Source of the DNA: Treponema sp.
GTDB taxonomy: Bacteria; Spirochaetota; Spirochaetia; Treponematales; Treponemataceae
NCBI GenBank assembly: GCA_017619795.1
Contig: JAFZRP010000058.1
Coordinates: 17,959 to 81,958 of the forward strand
Direction of reading: 5' to 3'
Length of the DNA: 64,000 nt
Positions 38,062 through 47,436 of this stretch are shown one piece after another. Under the pieces are notes generated by a model. That model had not been told where the DNA came from. It searched no databases and saw only the letters and a list, made by a program, of their open reading frames with translations. The translations under genes and the position numbers were made by a program. Numbering within the stretch: position 1 is the first letter of the stretch; every line of letters begins with the position of its first letter.

Positions 38062-39162
38062 TTATATAACCATATTCATTCGCTCACGTACTTCTTCCAG
38101 TGTCTTAATACCGATTTCACGGGCACGTTCTGCACCGGTAAGGAGTACTTTTCGGATATATTCCGGGTCAGCTTCGAGGCGGGCACGTTCAGCGCGCAGA
38201 GGACGAAGCTTTTCATTCATTGCTTCTGTGAGCTGAGCCTTAAGCATTCCGCCGCCTCCATCGCCAATGCGGGCAGCAATTGCAGTAGGGTCTTCACCGG
38301 TACAAAGCGAAATAAGCATAAGAAGGTTTGCAACCTCAGGACGATTTACAGGATCATATGTGATGTTGCGGTCCTGGTCTGTCTTAGCCTTTTTAATAAG
38401 CTTTGCAGTTTCATCTTCAGTAGCAGAAAGCATTACGGCATTTCCGCGGCTCTTACTCATCTTCTGGCTTCCGTCAAGACCAAGAATCATTGGAGTTTTA
38501 GAAAGCAATGCCTGTGGCTCAGGGAAAACAGGTTCTTTTCCTGCATCAAGACAGAACTTTTTATTAAAGCGGTTTGCAATTGTACGTGTCATTTCAAGAT
38601 GTGGAAGCTGATCTTTTCCAACAGGAACAACGTTTCCTTTACAGAAAAGAATATCGCATGCCTGGTGAACAGGATATGTATACATTCCGGCATTTACGTT
38701 TTTAAGACCGGCAGATTCAATTTCTTCTTTTACAGTCGGGTTGCGGCTGAGCTCAGCGTTAGATACCAGAGTCAGGAACGGAATCATAAGCTGGTTACAC
38801 TCTGGAACATAGCTGTGAGGATAAATGATTACATCCTGTTTTTCAGGGTTAATTCCGGCAGCAAGATAATCTATTACAAGCTGTTTTGTATTCTGGCTGA
38901 TTTCCTGATAAGCATCGTGATCTGTAAGAACCTGATAGTCAGCAATCAAAATCATTGTTGGAACGCCCATATTTGCAAGGCGAACACGGTTCTGAAGTGA
39001 ACCAAAATAATGACCAATATGAAGTCTTCCTGTCGGACGGTCACCTGTAAGAACTCTGTATTTTTTAGGATTTTTAGTTAAGTCCTCTTCAATCTTTTTA
39101 CTGCGTTCAAGAGCAGCTTCAAAGCTTTTATTAATGTCAGTGTATTGGATTTCGTCACTCAT
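38062..39162 (-). CDS. trpS: Tryptophanyl-tRNA synthetase
   Basis: A 366-residue class Ic aminoacyl-tRNA synthetase. The HIGH motif is in GDRPTGRLHIGHYFG (about residues 41-55). The KMSKS motif is exact in GSQKMSKSRGN (about 231-241). PVHQACDILFCKGNVVPVGK and DQLPHLEMTR are typical of TrpRS. AGGAG precedes the ATG. It is divergent from folC across a 100-base region. Confidence 0.95.
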   Translation of the reverse strand: MSDEIQYTDINKSFEAALERSKKIEEDLTKNPKKYRVLTGDRPTGRLHIGHYFGSLQNRVRLANMGVPTMILIADYQVLTDHDAYQEISQNTKQLVIDYLAAGINPEKQDVIIYPHSYVPECNQLMIPFLTLVSNAELSRNPTVKEEIESAGLKNVNAGMYTYPVHQACDILFCKGNVVPVGKDQLPHLEMTRTIANRFNKKFCLDAGKEPVFPEPQALLSKTPMILGLDGSQKMSKSRGNAVMLSATEDETAKLIKKAKTDQDRNITYDPVNRPEVANLLMLISLCTGEDPTAIAARIGDGGGGMLKAQLTEAMNEKLRPLRAERARLEADPEYIRKVLLTGAERAREIGIKTLEEVRERMNMVI

Positions 39163-39262
39163 TTTTTTTATATCTCCTGATTTTATAAATCCTCTGTTGT
39201 TTTGTTGTGGTATATTATCATAAAATGAAATATAATAAAAGACTGTTGATAAAGGAAATAAT

Positions 39263-40606
39263 ATGAATGCAATTGAAGTTTTTCAGGATTGGCTGGACGA
39301 TTATCTGAACTTTGAACGAAATCCGAAAAAAGATATATTCTGGCTGGACACAATAGACTACTTATGTAAACGCTTCGACAATCCGCAGGATTATGCTCCC
39401 TGTATTCATGTTGCCGGTACTAAGGGCAAGGGCTCTGTTTCCAAAATGATTGCCTGTATTCTTGAAGAAGCCGGTTATAACGTAGGTCTTTACTCTTCCC
39501 CACATATAATAGATTTCCGCGAGCGTATCAGTAAACCAAACGAGTTCTTTTCAGAGAAAATATACGAAGAAGCCATAAAAGAGATGGTTCCAAACATTGA
39601 AGCAATTATCCCGGAAATGCTGCCGGCAGAGCGTCCTATTACCTGGTTTGAGCTTGTTACCCTTTTTGCTTTCCTTTGCTTCAGACGTGCTAAGGTTGAC
39701 TGGTCTGTGTACGAGGTTGGTTTAGGCGGCAGGCTCGATTCTACAAACGTAATCAGACCGAAAATCTGCTGCATAACTCCAATTGAGCTTGAGCATACTG
39801 AGTTTTTGGGAAATACACTTGAAAAAATTGCTGCTGAAAAAGCAGGTATTATTAAAAACTGTACGCCTGTTGTAATTGCTAGGCAGCAGACCGATTCAGT
39901 AAAAATTGTTTTCAGGGAAAAGGCCTTTACAAAGCACGCTCCGTATTATTTTGTTGATGAAGTTATAAAAAGTGCTTCGTACTCGCTGAATGAGCGGACA
40001 AAGAAGATGAAGGTTGTTCTTGAAAGCGACATGTTCAACAGGACAATCACTACAGAAATGAGTCTACTTGGAAGGATGCAGGCTCAGAATGCGGCTATGG
40101 CTGCAATTACCATTAGAAAGATTTTTCCTAACCTTGACGAAGCAATAATTGAAAAAGGACTTGCAAAAGCAAAGCTTCCGGGGCGTTTTGAAATTATAAA
40201 CAAGGTAAAAAGCTATGAAGGAATCCCTCAGCTTATTCTGGACGGTGCTCACACTTACAGAAGTATCAGCCTGACGCTCGATACATTGAACAAGCTTTAC
40301 GATAACAAAAAAGCAATCCTTCTTTTTGCATGTGCTGCAGACAAGGATATAAAGGACATCTCAAAGCTGTTTAAGTATAGATTTGAGCATATTTTTGTAA
40401 CAAAGCCAGGCGACAAAAAACAGTCAGATATTGGTGCCGAAATTGAAGCGTTTACAAACGCCGGAGTAAGCTTTACAGCAGACAGCAATTACAAAAAGCT
40501 TATTCAGCAGGCCTTTGAAACTGCCTCAAAAGAAGGTGCAATTCTTTTAGTTACAGGCTCGTTCTACCTGCTTTCTGAAGTCAAAAAGTTCTTGATGACG
40601 CACTAG
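39263..40606 (+). CDS. folC: Folylpolyglutamate/dihydrofolate synthase FolC
   Basis: A 447-residue Mur-ligase-like enzyme that adds glutamate to folates. The ATP loop is HVAGTKGKGSVS (about residues 48-59), then GLYSSPHIIDFRERI. VYEVGLGGRLDSTNV carries the metal-ligand Glu/Asp region, and LDGAHTYRS is the C-domain motif (family LDGAHN, with T for N). AAGGA precedes the ATG. The stop lies 20 bases from the end of the convergent alr gene. Confidence 0.9.
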   Translation: MNAIEVFQDWLDDYLNFERNPKKDIFWLDTIDYLCKRFDNPQDYAPCIHVAGTKGKGSVSKMIACILEEAGYNVGLYSSPHIIDFRERISKPNEFFSEKIYEEAIKEMVPNIEAIIPEMLPAERPITWFELVTLFAFLCFRRAKVDWSVYEVGLGGRLDSTNVIRPKICCITPIELEHTEFLGNTLEKIAAEKAGIIKNCTPVVIARQQTDSVKIVFREKAFTKHAPYYFVDEVIKSASYSLNERTKKMKVVLESDMFNRTITTEMSLLGRMQAQNAAMAAITIRKIFPNLDEAIIEKGLAKAKLPGRFEIINKVKSYEGIPQLILDGAHTYRSISLTLDTLNKLYDNKKAILLFACAADKDIKDISKLFKYRFEHIFVTKPGDKKQSDIGAEIEAFTNAGVSFTADSNYKKLIQQAFETASKEGAILLVTGSFYLLSEVKKFLMTH

Positions 40607-40626
40607 CGACCGCTTCCCCTATTTCG

Positions 40627-41790
40627 CTAGCGTATTATTCTCTGTACACGTTTACTCAACGAAGTAAGAACTTCATAAGAAATTGTATTTCCTATTTTTG
40701 CCAGATCATCTGCAGTATTAAGCGCACCGCTTTCCTTTGGTCCAAAAATAAGAACCTTGTCCCAAAGCTTTACATCCTTATTGTTCTTTCCGATGTTGAC
40801 CATACACTGGTCCATACAAATGCGCCCGCAAACAGGATAATTTTTGCCATTTATAGTAACTGTCAGGCCAGGAGAAAAACGTCTTAAAAGACCGTCCGCA
40901 TAACCAACAGGAAGAATGGCAATATCTGTATCTTCTTCGCAAACATATGTTCTGCCGTAAGAAATAGATTTTCCTTTATCAAAATGACGGATTGCTACAA
41001 CCTTAGTCTCGAAAGCAAGCACCGGTTTTATATCAAGCTTTTTGCCGCGGGAATTAAGGTATTTTTCCGTAATTTCATCAGGATAATAACCATAAACAAT
41101 AATTCCGGGGCGGATCATATCAAAATGAAGCTCGTCATTATTAAGCAAAGCGGCACTACTTCCGCAAGAACAGATTCCAGGATTAATTCCCTTGCTCTTA
41201 ACATTATCAATAGCTGTTTTAAAAGCTTCGCCCTGCTCTTTTGTAAAAGCCGCATTATCAACAGCAAGACTATCAGAAACGGCAAGATGAGTACACATTC
41301 CGCTAAGCTTAAGATGCTTTGATTTTACAATAAGTTCAGCCTGTTCTCCGGCTTCACAAGGATAGCAACCGATTCTTCCCATTCCCGTATCTACTGCAAG
41401 AAAAACACCAAAATCTGTAAGCTCATTATCTTCGCTGTAGGTATCTGCTGCTTCAATTATTGAAGTTATATACTCATTGCCGAACACAAGCGGACTAATT
41501 TTATACTCAAACAAATCGTGCATTTCAATTGGAGTACAAACACTAAGAAGAAGGATTTCTGTTGTAATTCCGGCATTTCTAAGCTCAATTCCTTCATCCA
41601 CCGTAGCTACTGCAAGATACTCAATTCCAATTTCCTCTGCCATTCTTGCCGTAAGGACAGCGTTATGACCGTAGCCGTCTGCTTTTACTGCAACACAGAT
41701 TTTTGTGCTTGGTTTTACATATTTTTTTATCTGTTCGAGATTATGTTTCAGGTTATCTTTGAAGATTATTGCTCTTGTACAACGATTCAT
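40627..41790 (-). CDS. alr: Alanine racemase
   Basis: A 387-residue PLP enzyme providing D-alanine for peptidoglycan. The PLP lysine is Lys36 in ICVAVKADGYGHNAV. ISYGRTYV, LPVGYADGLLRRFSPG and GRICMDQCMVNIG are the C-terminal motifs, including the second catalytic tyrosine region. SD AAGGTGGG is upstream. It is divergent from the lipoprotein gene. Confidence 0.94.
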   Translation of the reverse strand: MNRCTRAIIFKDNLKHNLEQIKKYVKPSTKICVAVKADGYGHNAVLTARMAEEIGIEYLAVATVDEGIELRNAGITTEILLLSVCTPIEMHDLFEYKISPLVFGNEYITSIIEAADTYSEDNELTDFGVFLAVDTGMGRIGCYPCEAGEQAELIVKSKHLKLSGMCTHLAVSDSLAVDNAAFTKEQGEAFKTAIDNVKSKGINPGICSCGSSAALLNNDELHFDMIRPGIIVYGYYPDEITEKYLNSRGKKLDIKPVLAFETKVVAIRHFDKGKSISYGRTYVCEEDTDIAILPVGYADGLLRRFSPGLTVTINGKNYPVCGRICMDQCMVNIGKNNKDVKLWDKVLIFGPKESGALNTADDLAKIGNTISYEVLTSLSKRVQRIIR

Positions 41791-41907
41791 TTTCCCACCT
41801 TAAATGACCATATATAATATATTATCGTATGATGTACCGCATTTTTTATCAATATCTTAAGACAATGTTATTGTAAAAAACTACCATTAATACTATTATA
41901 TACCATT

Positions 41908-42909
41908 ATGAAAATCGGAAAAAAGTTTATCTTTACAGTTGTTATTATTAAATGTTTGAGTTTGGTTTCTTTAGTATCGTGTGCTTCGGCAAGTGGTACT
42001 TCTGAAAATGATTACGACCCTTCACTTTCTGAGCCGGTAGTTACCGTTGATGACACCAGTTTAGATGCTGTAGAACCAGAGGTAATTCCTCCATCTCCGG
42101 AAGAGCTTTATCTTGAAAAACTTAAAGGCCTTTCTCTTTCCGCAGCTTCTTCTCCAGAAAAAATTATGAAAGGTGTTTCTTTTACAAGTCCGTTTACCGT
42201 AAAGGTTTCGGATAAAGAAAACAATCCTTTAGAGGGCGTAACGGTTATTGCTGAATATCCAAGCGGAAAAAAAGACGGCGAGCTTGTTTTTTCTAAATCT
42301 GAGCTTGTTTCTAATTCCGAAGGTCTGGTAGAGCTTACCGCAGACAACTGCAGTTTTGCTGCAATGACAAAGGTTAAGTTTTATCCTTCAGACGGCGGTT
42401 TTGAAACAGAAGATATTCAGAACGAAATACAGGAGCTTACAGTTTCTGAAGATTTTGTAATTGAGTCTGACCTTATTAATAAAGGTGCCGTACTCTTTAT
42501 CTGGGATTACAACGAGCTTAACAAACCAACAGGCAATTCTTACCAGATGATTTCATCCCTTCAGAAAAAGCGAATCTACAATGTCGGAAACGCACCTGTC
42601 AATGATGTTTCTGATATTGGCAAATCTAAAGAATACCTGTACAAGGCAAATTACGAGATGATTGAAGATATGTTCGGTTATCTTATTTGCGGTACAATTA
42701 AGTTTACTTCACCTGTAGAAAAGAAAGGTGATGATTATGAAGCAAATCTTGAAGCAAATATTTATGCTCTTGATATGAAAAACGGAGAAGAGGTTTTCAA
42801 GCTTCATTCTACAAACACTGCAACCGGTGCAAACTGGAACAAGGCTGTCGGTAAATGCAAGGAAGAACTTTGCGACAGAATTGCGCAGGAATTAATTTTT
42901 GGATTATAA
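41908..42909 (+). CDS. Lipoprotein with Ig-like domain, unknown function
   Basis: A 333-residue protein with a lipoprotein signal; the lipobox is LVSC with Cys25. After an acidic Pro-rich linker, a beta-sandwich region (SPFTVKVSDKENNPLEGVTV) resembles bacterial Ig-like (Big/CarboxypepD_reg) folds. The C-terminal half (VESDLINKGAVLFIWDYNEL onward) is unassigned; LICGTIKFTSP with a later TGANWNKAVGKCKEELC recalls outer-membrane stress or LPS-assembly-like proteins, but only loosely. It is probably in the periplasm or on the cell surface. Confidence 0.6.
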   Translation: MKIGKKFIFTVVIIKCLSLVSLVSCASASGTSENDYDPSLSEPVVTVDDTSLDAVEPEVIPPSPEELYLEKLKGLSLSAASSPEKIMKGVSFTSPFTVKVSDKENNPLEGVTVIAEYPSGKKDGELVFSKSELVSNSEGLVELTADNCSFAAMTKVKFYPSDGGFETEDIQNEIQELTVSEDFVIESDLINKGAVLFIWDYNELNKPTGNSYQMISSLQKKRIYNVGNAPVNDVSDIGKSKEYLYKANYEMIEDMFGYLICGTIKFTSPVEKKGDDYEANLEANIYALDMKNGEEVFKLHSTNTATGANWNKAVGKCKEELCDRIAQELIFGL

Positions 42910-42946
42910 GTTTTTTAATATATTTATTTTACTAAGGAGTATTTGA

Positions 42947-44362
42947 ATGCTTTATACAGATACACGGGACAGTAACGTAAAGGTTGATTTTAAGACAGCT
43001 GTAATGGGCGGTATGAACCAGCAGACTGGCGGTCTTTATGTACCTGTTTCTTTTCCAAAAATTGACAAAGCTTTGATCAATAAGGAATCGGCACCATCCT
43101 TCAGGGACATTGCCTTTAATATGGCAAAGCCTTATGTTGAAGGCGAGATTCCAGATGTAGATTTGGCAGCAATCATTCAGGATTCATATCCTTTTACACC
43201 AAAGGTTGCTCCACTCGATTTTACATCTTATGTGCTTGAGCTTTTCCACGGACCAACCTGTGCCTTCAAGGATTTTGGAGCACGCTTTATGGCCCGAACA
43301 ATGTCTTACTTCAACAGAAACGAGTCTACACCACTCCACATTCTTGTTGCTACTTCCGGCGATACAGGTTCTGCAGTAGGAAGCGCTTTCCACAATGTTC
43401 CAGGCCTTGATGTTACAATCCTTTATCCGGATGGAAAAATCAGTCCGCTTCAGGAAAAACAGCTTTCAACCTTTACAGGAAACGTTCGTGCGTTAAAAGT
43501 TAAAGGAACTTTTGATGACTGTCAGAAGCTTGTAAAAACAGCCTTCACAGACACAGAGCTCCGCAGCAAGCTTAGACTTTCTTCTGCAAACTCAATCAAC
43601 ATAGCCCGCCTTCTTCCTCAGAGCTTCTACTATATGTACGCCGCTCTCGTTGTAAGAAGCCGCAGCAAAATAGACAACAAGATTCAAGAACCTGGAATTA
43701 TAATGATTGTTCCGTCCGGTAACTTTGGAAACCTTACTTCCGGTCTTATTGCTAAGGAAATGGGTGCTCCTATTGCCGGCTTTGTTGCAGCTACAAATAC
43801 AAACAGAACAATTCCAGACTGGATTGCTACCGGAGACTACAACGCTCGTCCTTCTGTAGAAACTTATGCAAACGCAATGGACGTTGGAGCTCCAAGCAAC
43901 TACGAAAGAATTAAATACATGTATTCACTCGATAAGGTAAGAAATGACTTTGCTTCTTATTGGCTTGATAACGACGGTATTATGAAGGCAATCAGAGCCT
44001 GCAACGACAAAACCGGCTACATTATCGATCCACATGGAGCTATCGGCTGGAAGGCTTGGGAAGACATTAAGACAGGCAAGCTTGCAGACCTTATGAACGG
44101 AATCAAAAACGATTATACACAGCCTGGTCTTACACCAAATGTTCCAGACTGGGCAAATACAGTAATCAATAAGACAGCAATCGGAATTATCCTTGAAACT
44201 GCCTCTCCTGCTAAGTTCGGTTCAATTGTTGCAGATGCAATCGGACGTGAGCCACCAATGCCAAGCAGACTGGAAGAAGTATTAAGACTTCCAGACAGAG
44301 CAATTCCAATGGATAATGATTACAATGTTTTCAAAGACTGGTTAGTTTCTAACCTGCAATAA
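42947..44362 (+). CDS. thrC: Threonine synthase
   Basis: A 471-residue PLP enzyme making threonine from O-phosphohomoserine. The PLP lysine is in HGPTCAFKDFGARFM (Lys about 108). ILVATSGDTGSAVGSAF binds the phosphate, and VPSGNFGNLTSGLIAKEMG is the second glycine-rich motif. The length fits the class I enzymes. AAGGAG precedes the ATG by seven bases. It stands alone here, without thrA or thrB, between two lipoprotein genes. Confidence 0.94.
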   Translation: MLYTDTRDSNVKVDFKTAVMGGMNQQTGGLYVPVSFPKIDKALINKESAPSFRDIAFNMAKPYVEGEIPDVDLAAIIQDSYPFTPKVAPLDFTSYVLELFHGPTCAFKDFGARFMARTMSYFNRNESTPLHILVATSGDTGSAVGSAFHNVPGLDVTILYPDGKISPLQEKQLSTFTGNVRALKVKGTFDDCQKLVKTAFTDTELRSKLRLSSANSINIARLLPQSFYYMYAALVVRSRSKIDNKIQEPGIIMIVPSGNFGNLTSGLIAKEMGAPIAGFVAATNTNRTIPDWIATGDYNARPSVETYANAMDVGAPSNYERIKYMYSLDKVRNDFASYWLDNDGIMKAIRACNDKTGYIIDPHGAIGWKAWEDIKTGKLADLMNGIKNDYTQPGLTPNVPDWANTVINKTAIGIILETASPAKFGSIVADAIGREPPMPSRLEEVLRLPDRAIPMDNDYNVFKDWLVSNLQ

Positions 44363-44382
44363 ATAAAATTAGAGGTGAAAGT

Positions 44383-45384
44383 ATGAAAAAAACTATCGTT
44401 GCACTTTCTTTAATTGGCTTTACAGCACTTGCTTTCCTGGCTACAGGCTGTACTAAAAAAGAAATCTCTCCTTCATCACCTGTTACAACCGTAACTGAAA
44501 CTAAACCAGAACCGGTAGTTACAGAAGAAAAGGTTCCGGAGCCTGTAGTTGCAGAACCAGTAAAGGAAGAAACAAAGATGATTCCTGGCGTTATGCTTTG
44601 GGATGAAGCTTCTTTCTGGTATGAAAAGCCTGATGGAAAAATGTACTGGAAGTTAACAGTTGATTATGGTACTGCTTTTGAATGCTATCCAAAAGAGTCT
44701 GCTGACAGTACAAACAGCCTTGTAGAATCAAAGAATGCTATCCGTGTTATTACTTCTACAAAAGAAGAAGCAAAGAAAGAGTTCACAAAAATCAGATATC
44801 AGAACAACGATTACTGGGTACAGACTGCAATTATTGCTATAAATGCAGTTCCAGCTGTTGTAGTAAAAGACAATACTTATATTTATAAAGCTGCCGAAAT
44901 TGACAAAATCACAAAGGATCAGCTTTCTGTAGGAACAATCCTTGCTCTTTACGAAGAAGATACAATCAATGGTTTCAGCAAGATTTCTGCAAGACCAGGC
45001 ACAAAGCTTTATGAAGAAGTTTTCATCAAAGAGGATAAGCTCAGTAATAATACTGATGATATCCGTGCTCTTAACATGGTTAAGCTTATTAAGAACACAA
45101 AAGAAAAAGCTATGCAGCTTGAGCTTCTTGACAACACAAAGAACCTTAACGTTTCACCAGAAATCCAGGAAGTTCTTGGTTCTGTAGAAGATTCACTTGT
45201 AAACGGAACAAACCTTTCAAGTGCAGCTGCAAACTTATTAGGCGAAGCTTCAAGCACTGCAACTAATGCTGCTAATACTGCAAATGATTTTGTAGATGAA
45301 ATTGTTCAGCAAACAGAAGATTTCACAAGCGTTATCAGACAGGAACCAGCAAGACCAAGAATCATTGATGATGATGCTAAATAA
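44383..45384 (+). CDS. Lipoprotein with SH3-like region, unknown function
   Basis: A 333-residue protein with a lipobox LATGC (Cys23) and a Pro/Glu/Val-rich spacer (EPVVTEEKVPEPVVAEPVK). Two beta-rich segments follow, around MLWDEASFWYEKPDGKMYWK and RYQNNDYWVQTAIIA, which look like tandem bacterial SH3 domains. The C-terminus is helical and Ala/Ser-rich. It starts 20 bases after thrC with AGAGGTG upstream. A strong terminator follows the gene. Confidence 0.6.
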   Translation: MKKTIVALSLIGFTALAFLATGCTKKEISPSSPVTTVTETKPEPVVTEEKVPEPVVAEPVKEETKMIPGVMLWDEASFWYEKPDGKMYWKLTVDYGTAFECYPKESADSTNSLVESKNAIRVITSTKEEAKKEFTKIRYQNNDYWVQTAIIAINAVPAVVVKDNTYIYKAAEIDKITKDQLSVGTILALYEEDTINGFSKISARPGTKLYEEVFIKEDKLSNNTDDIRALNMVKLIKNTKEKAMQLELLDNTKNLNVSPEIQEVLGSVEDSLVNGTNLSSAAANLLGEASSTATNAANTANDFVDEIVQQTEDFTSVIRQEPARPRIIDDDAK

Positions 45385-45424
45385 GGTATTATCCAGCTAG
45401 AACCTGTTTAACAATGATAATAAA

Positions 45425-45468
45425 CAAAAAAAGCTGTCCAATTAACTGATTTTGGACAGCTTTTTTTT
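45425..45468 (+). terminator. Strong intrinsic terminator, probably bidirectional
   Basis: AAAGCTGTCCA pairs with TGGACAGCTTT around a 12-base loop. A-run before and T-run after allow termination from either side. It lies between the SH3-like lipoprotein and the convergent permease gene. Confidence 0.9.
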
Positions 45469-45483
45469 GTTAACGCAGATTTT

Positions 45484-45589
45484 TTACCGCGGGGTTTTAG
45501 GGGCTGCGTAAGCCCCTAGGCGAAGGGGGTGTGGTGAAGACCGCAAAGCGGGCTGAACCCAGGGGGAAGACTTTCCCCCTCCTCTATCA
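45484..45589. repeat. GC-rich structured intergenic element
   Basis: In AT-rich surroundings this stretch holds three nested or consecutive hairpins: AGGGGCT/AGCCCCT, CCGC/GCGG, and AGGGGGAA/TTTCCCCCT. It contains no convincing reading frame. It looks like an interspersed repeat unit of this genome, but one copy cannot prove that. Confidence 0.45.
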
Positions 45590-45614
45590 CCTATAACCTA
45601 TCCCCTAACTTCCA

Positions 45615-46955
45615 CTACTTTACTGCTTCAAAAATTATATCAGCAAAGAAGATAACTGCGAGAACCCAAGTAACAACTGGGATTTCTTTAACTTTCTTTC
45701 CAGCACACTTAGCAATTACGTAAGCAATAATACCAAACATAATACCCTTAGAAATTGAGTATGCGAAAGGCATTGTCATAATTGTAATGAAAGCTGGGAT
45801 ACCTTCTGTAGGATCATCAAACTGAATATCAACAACAGACTTCATCATCAAATAGCCAACGAAGATTAAAGCTGGAGCTGTAGCAGCAGACGGAATGAGG
45901 AAGAACAGAGGGCTGAGGAAAAGAGAAAGAAGGAACAGAACACCAGTAACTACAGAAGCAAGACCTGTGCGTGCACCAGCGGCAACACCAGAAGATGATT
46001 CTACAAATGATGTTACAGTTGAAGTACCAAGAGCGGCACCACAAACAGTTCCAACAGCGTCAGAAAGAAGAGCGCCCTTTACATTAAGAACTTCACCGTT
46101 CTCGTCTTTAAGGTTACCCTGCTCTGCAACACCAAGAAGAGTTCCGATTGTATCGAACAAATCTGTAAACAGGAATGTAAAGAAGATTACAAAGAACTGT
46201 CCAAGAACTGCAAATGAGAACTTACCGGTAGCAGAAGAAATTACAATACCCTTGAAATCAAAAGCGAAAAGATATGGCTTTGATGGCAGAGAGAATGGCT
46301 TAAAGCCTTCTGGAATTGTTGTAACGCCAAAAGGAATACCAATGATTGTTGTAATGATAATACCAATAAGAATTGAGCCAGGAACCTTGAGTGTATAAAG
46401 TACGATTGTGATTATAAGACCAAGGATAGCTACAATTGCAGTTGCATGCTGCATATTAAAGTTTACAAAGCCAATTGTTGTACCAGTATCTGTTGTACAG
46501 ATTCCAGCATTAACAAGGCCGATAATTGCAATGAAAAGACCAATACCTACAGCAACAGCTTTTTTCAAGCCCTCAGGAATTGATCGGATAATAGCTTCAC
46601 GAACACCACAAAGAGAAAGGATGATGAACAAAACACCTTCAATGAATACAGCAGTAAGAGCAAGCTGCCATGAACAGCCCATTCCAAGAACTACTGTGTA
46701 AGTAAAGAATGCATTAAGTCCAAGTCCTGGTGCCAAAGCAACAGGAAGATTTGCAACAAAAGCCATAACAAGTGTTGCAATAGCTGCAGCAATAGCTGTA
46801 GCAGTAAATACAGGGCCCCATTCCATGCCAGAGCCAGACAAAATGCTTGGGTTTACAGCTAAAATGTAAGCCATGGCAAGAAAAGTTGTAATACCACCGA
46901 TAATTTCTTTACTAACGGTAGTCTCCCTTTCCTGAAGTTTAAATAACTTTTCCAT
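45615..46955 (-). CDS. NCS2/AzgA-type purine (hypoxanthine/guanine) permease
   Basis: A 446-residue transporter with about twelve membrane helices. The start (LQERETTVSKEIIGGITTFL) and AMAYILAVNP plus ALAPGLGLNAFFTYTVV are signatures of the PbuG/AzgA branch of NCS2, which imports hypoxanthine, guanine or adenine with protons. DAVGTVCGAALGTSTVTSFV is the helix-10 motif. GGAGG precedes the ATG. No purine riboswitch is visible upstream. This is the last clear core gene before the island. Confidence 0.88.
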   Translation of the reverse strand: MEKLFKLQERETTVSKEIIGGITTFLAMAYILAVNPSILSGSGMEWGPVFTATAIAAAIATLVMAFVANLPVALAPGLGLNAFFTYTVVLGMGCSWQLALTAVFIEGVLFIILSLCGVREAIIRSIPEGLKKAVAVGIGLFIAIIGLVNAGICTTDTGTTIGFVNFNMQHATAIVAILGLIITIVLYTLKVPGSILIGIIITTIIGIPFGVTTIPEGFKPFSLPSKPYLFAFDFKGIVISSATGKFSFAVLGQFFVIFFTFLFTDLFDTIGTLLGVAEQGNLKDENGEVLNVKGALLSDAVGTVCGAALGTSTVTSFVESSSGVAAGARTGLASVVTGVLFLLSLFLSPLFFLIPSAATAPALIFVGYLMMKSVVDIQFDDPTEGIPAFITIMTMPFAYSISKGIMFGIIAYVIAKCAGKKVKEIPVVTWVLAVIFFADIIFEAVK

Positions 46956-47115
46956 AATATGAATCCTCCTTTATGGATAAGAAAAATACAAATAATATTA
47001 TAGTACCAAATGGAAGAATTTGAAAGGTATTATTTTTTTGTGTTTTTTTTATAATTTTGATTAGTTGATATATTGACTTTTTTTTGCGTTATATATATAT
47101 TATTAAACATCATTT

Positions 47116-47188
47116 GCGGCAGTCATATAACGGCTCATTATCTCAGCCTTCCAAGCTGATGACGAGGGTTCGACTCCCTTCTGCCGCT
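47116..47188 (+). tRNA. tRNA-Gly (anticodon TCC)
   Basis: A 73-nt tRNA. The acceptor GCGGCAG pairs with CTGCCGC. The anticodon stem TCAGC/GCTGA encloses CTTCCAA, so the anticodon is TCC. The T-arm is GAGGGTTCGACTCCCTT. The discriminator is T and CCA is not encoded. It immediately precedes the integrase and is the likely attachment gene of the island. Confidence 0.94.
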
Positions 47189-47196
47189 TACTTAGA

Positions 47197-47226
47197 AACG
47201 CTCATCGTCTAGATGGGCGTTTTTTG
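47197..47226 (+). terminator. Intrinsic terminator after tRNA-Gly
   Basis: AACGCTCATC pairs with GATGGGCGTT (one G-T) around the loop GTCTA and runs into a T-tract. It separates the tRNA from the integrase. Confidence 0.85.
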
Positions 47227-47436
47227 TTTAAGTTGTTATAATATATGTAATTATGATGACTTAATTATACAAGCTACAGTTTATATGCTTCCCCACCTGC
47301 TGGTACGGGCGCAAAAAACTCTTTTGATTGAGCTTGGACAGTGTACCTGACAGTAGTACTGAATGTAGTACTAACTGTATGACGGACAAGGTCTTGCTCA
47401 TGTTTGATTCAGAACGAATTAGAAAAGGAGGCTTTA

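Noticed and set aside
45895..46701. Two long plus-strand frames inside the permease gene
   Set aside because: Antisense shadows of a polytopic membrane protein with intact family motifs.
46956..47115. Purine riboswitch upstream of the NCS2 permease
   Set aside because: No matching three-way-junction core or loop pair could be found on the minus strand.
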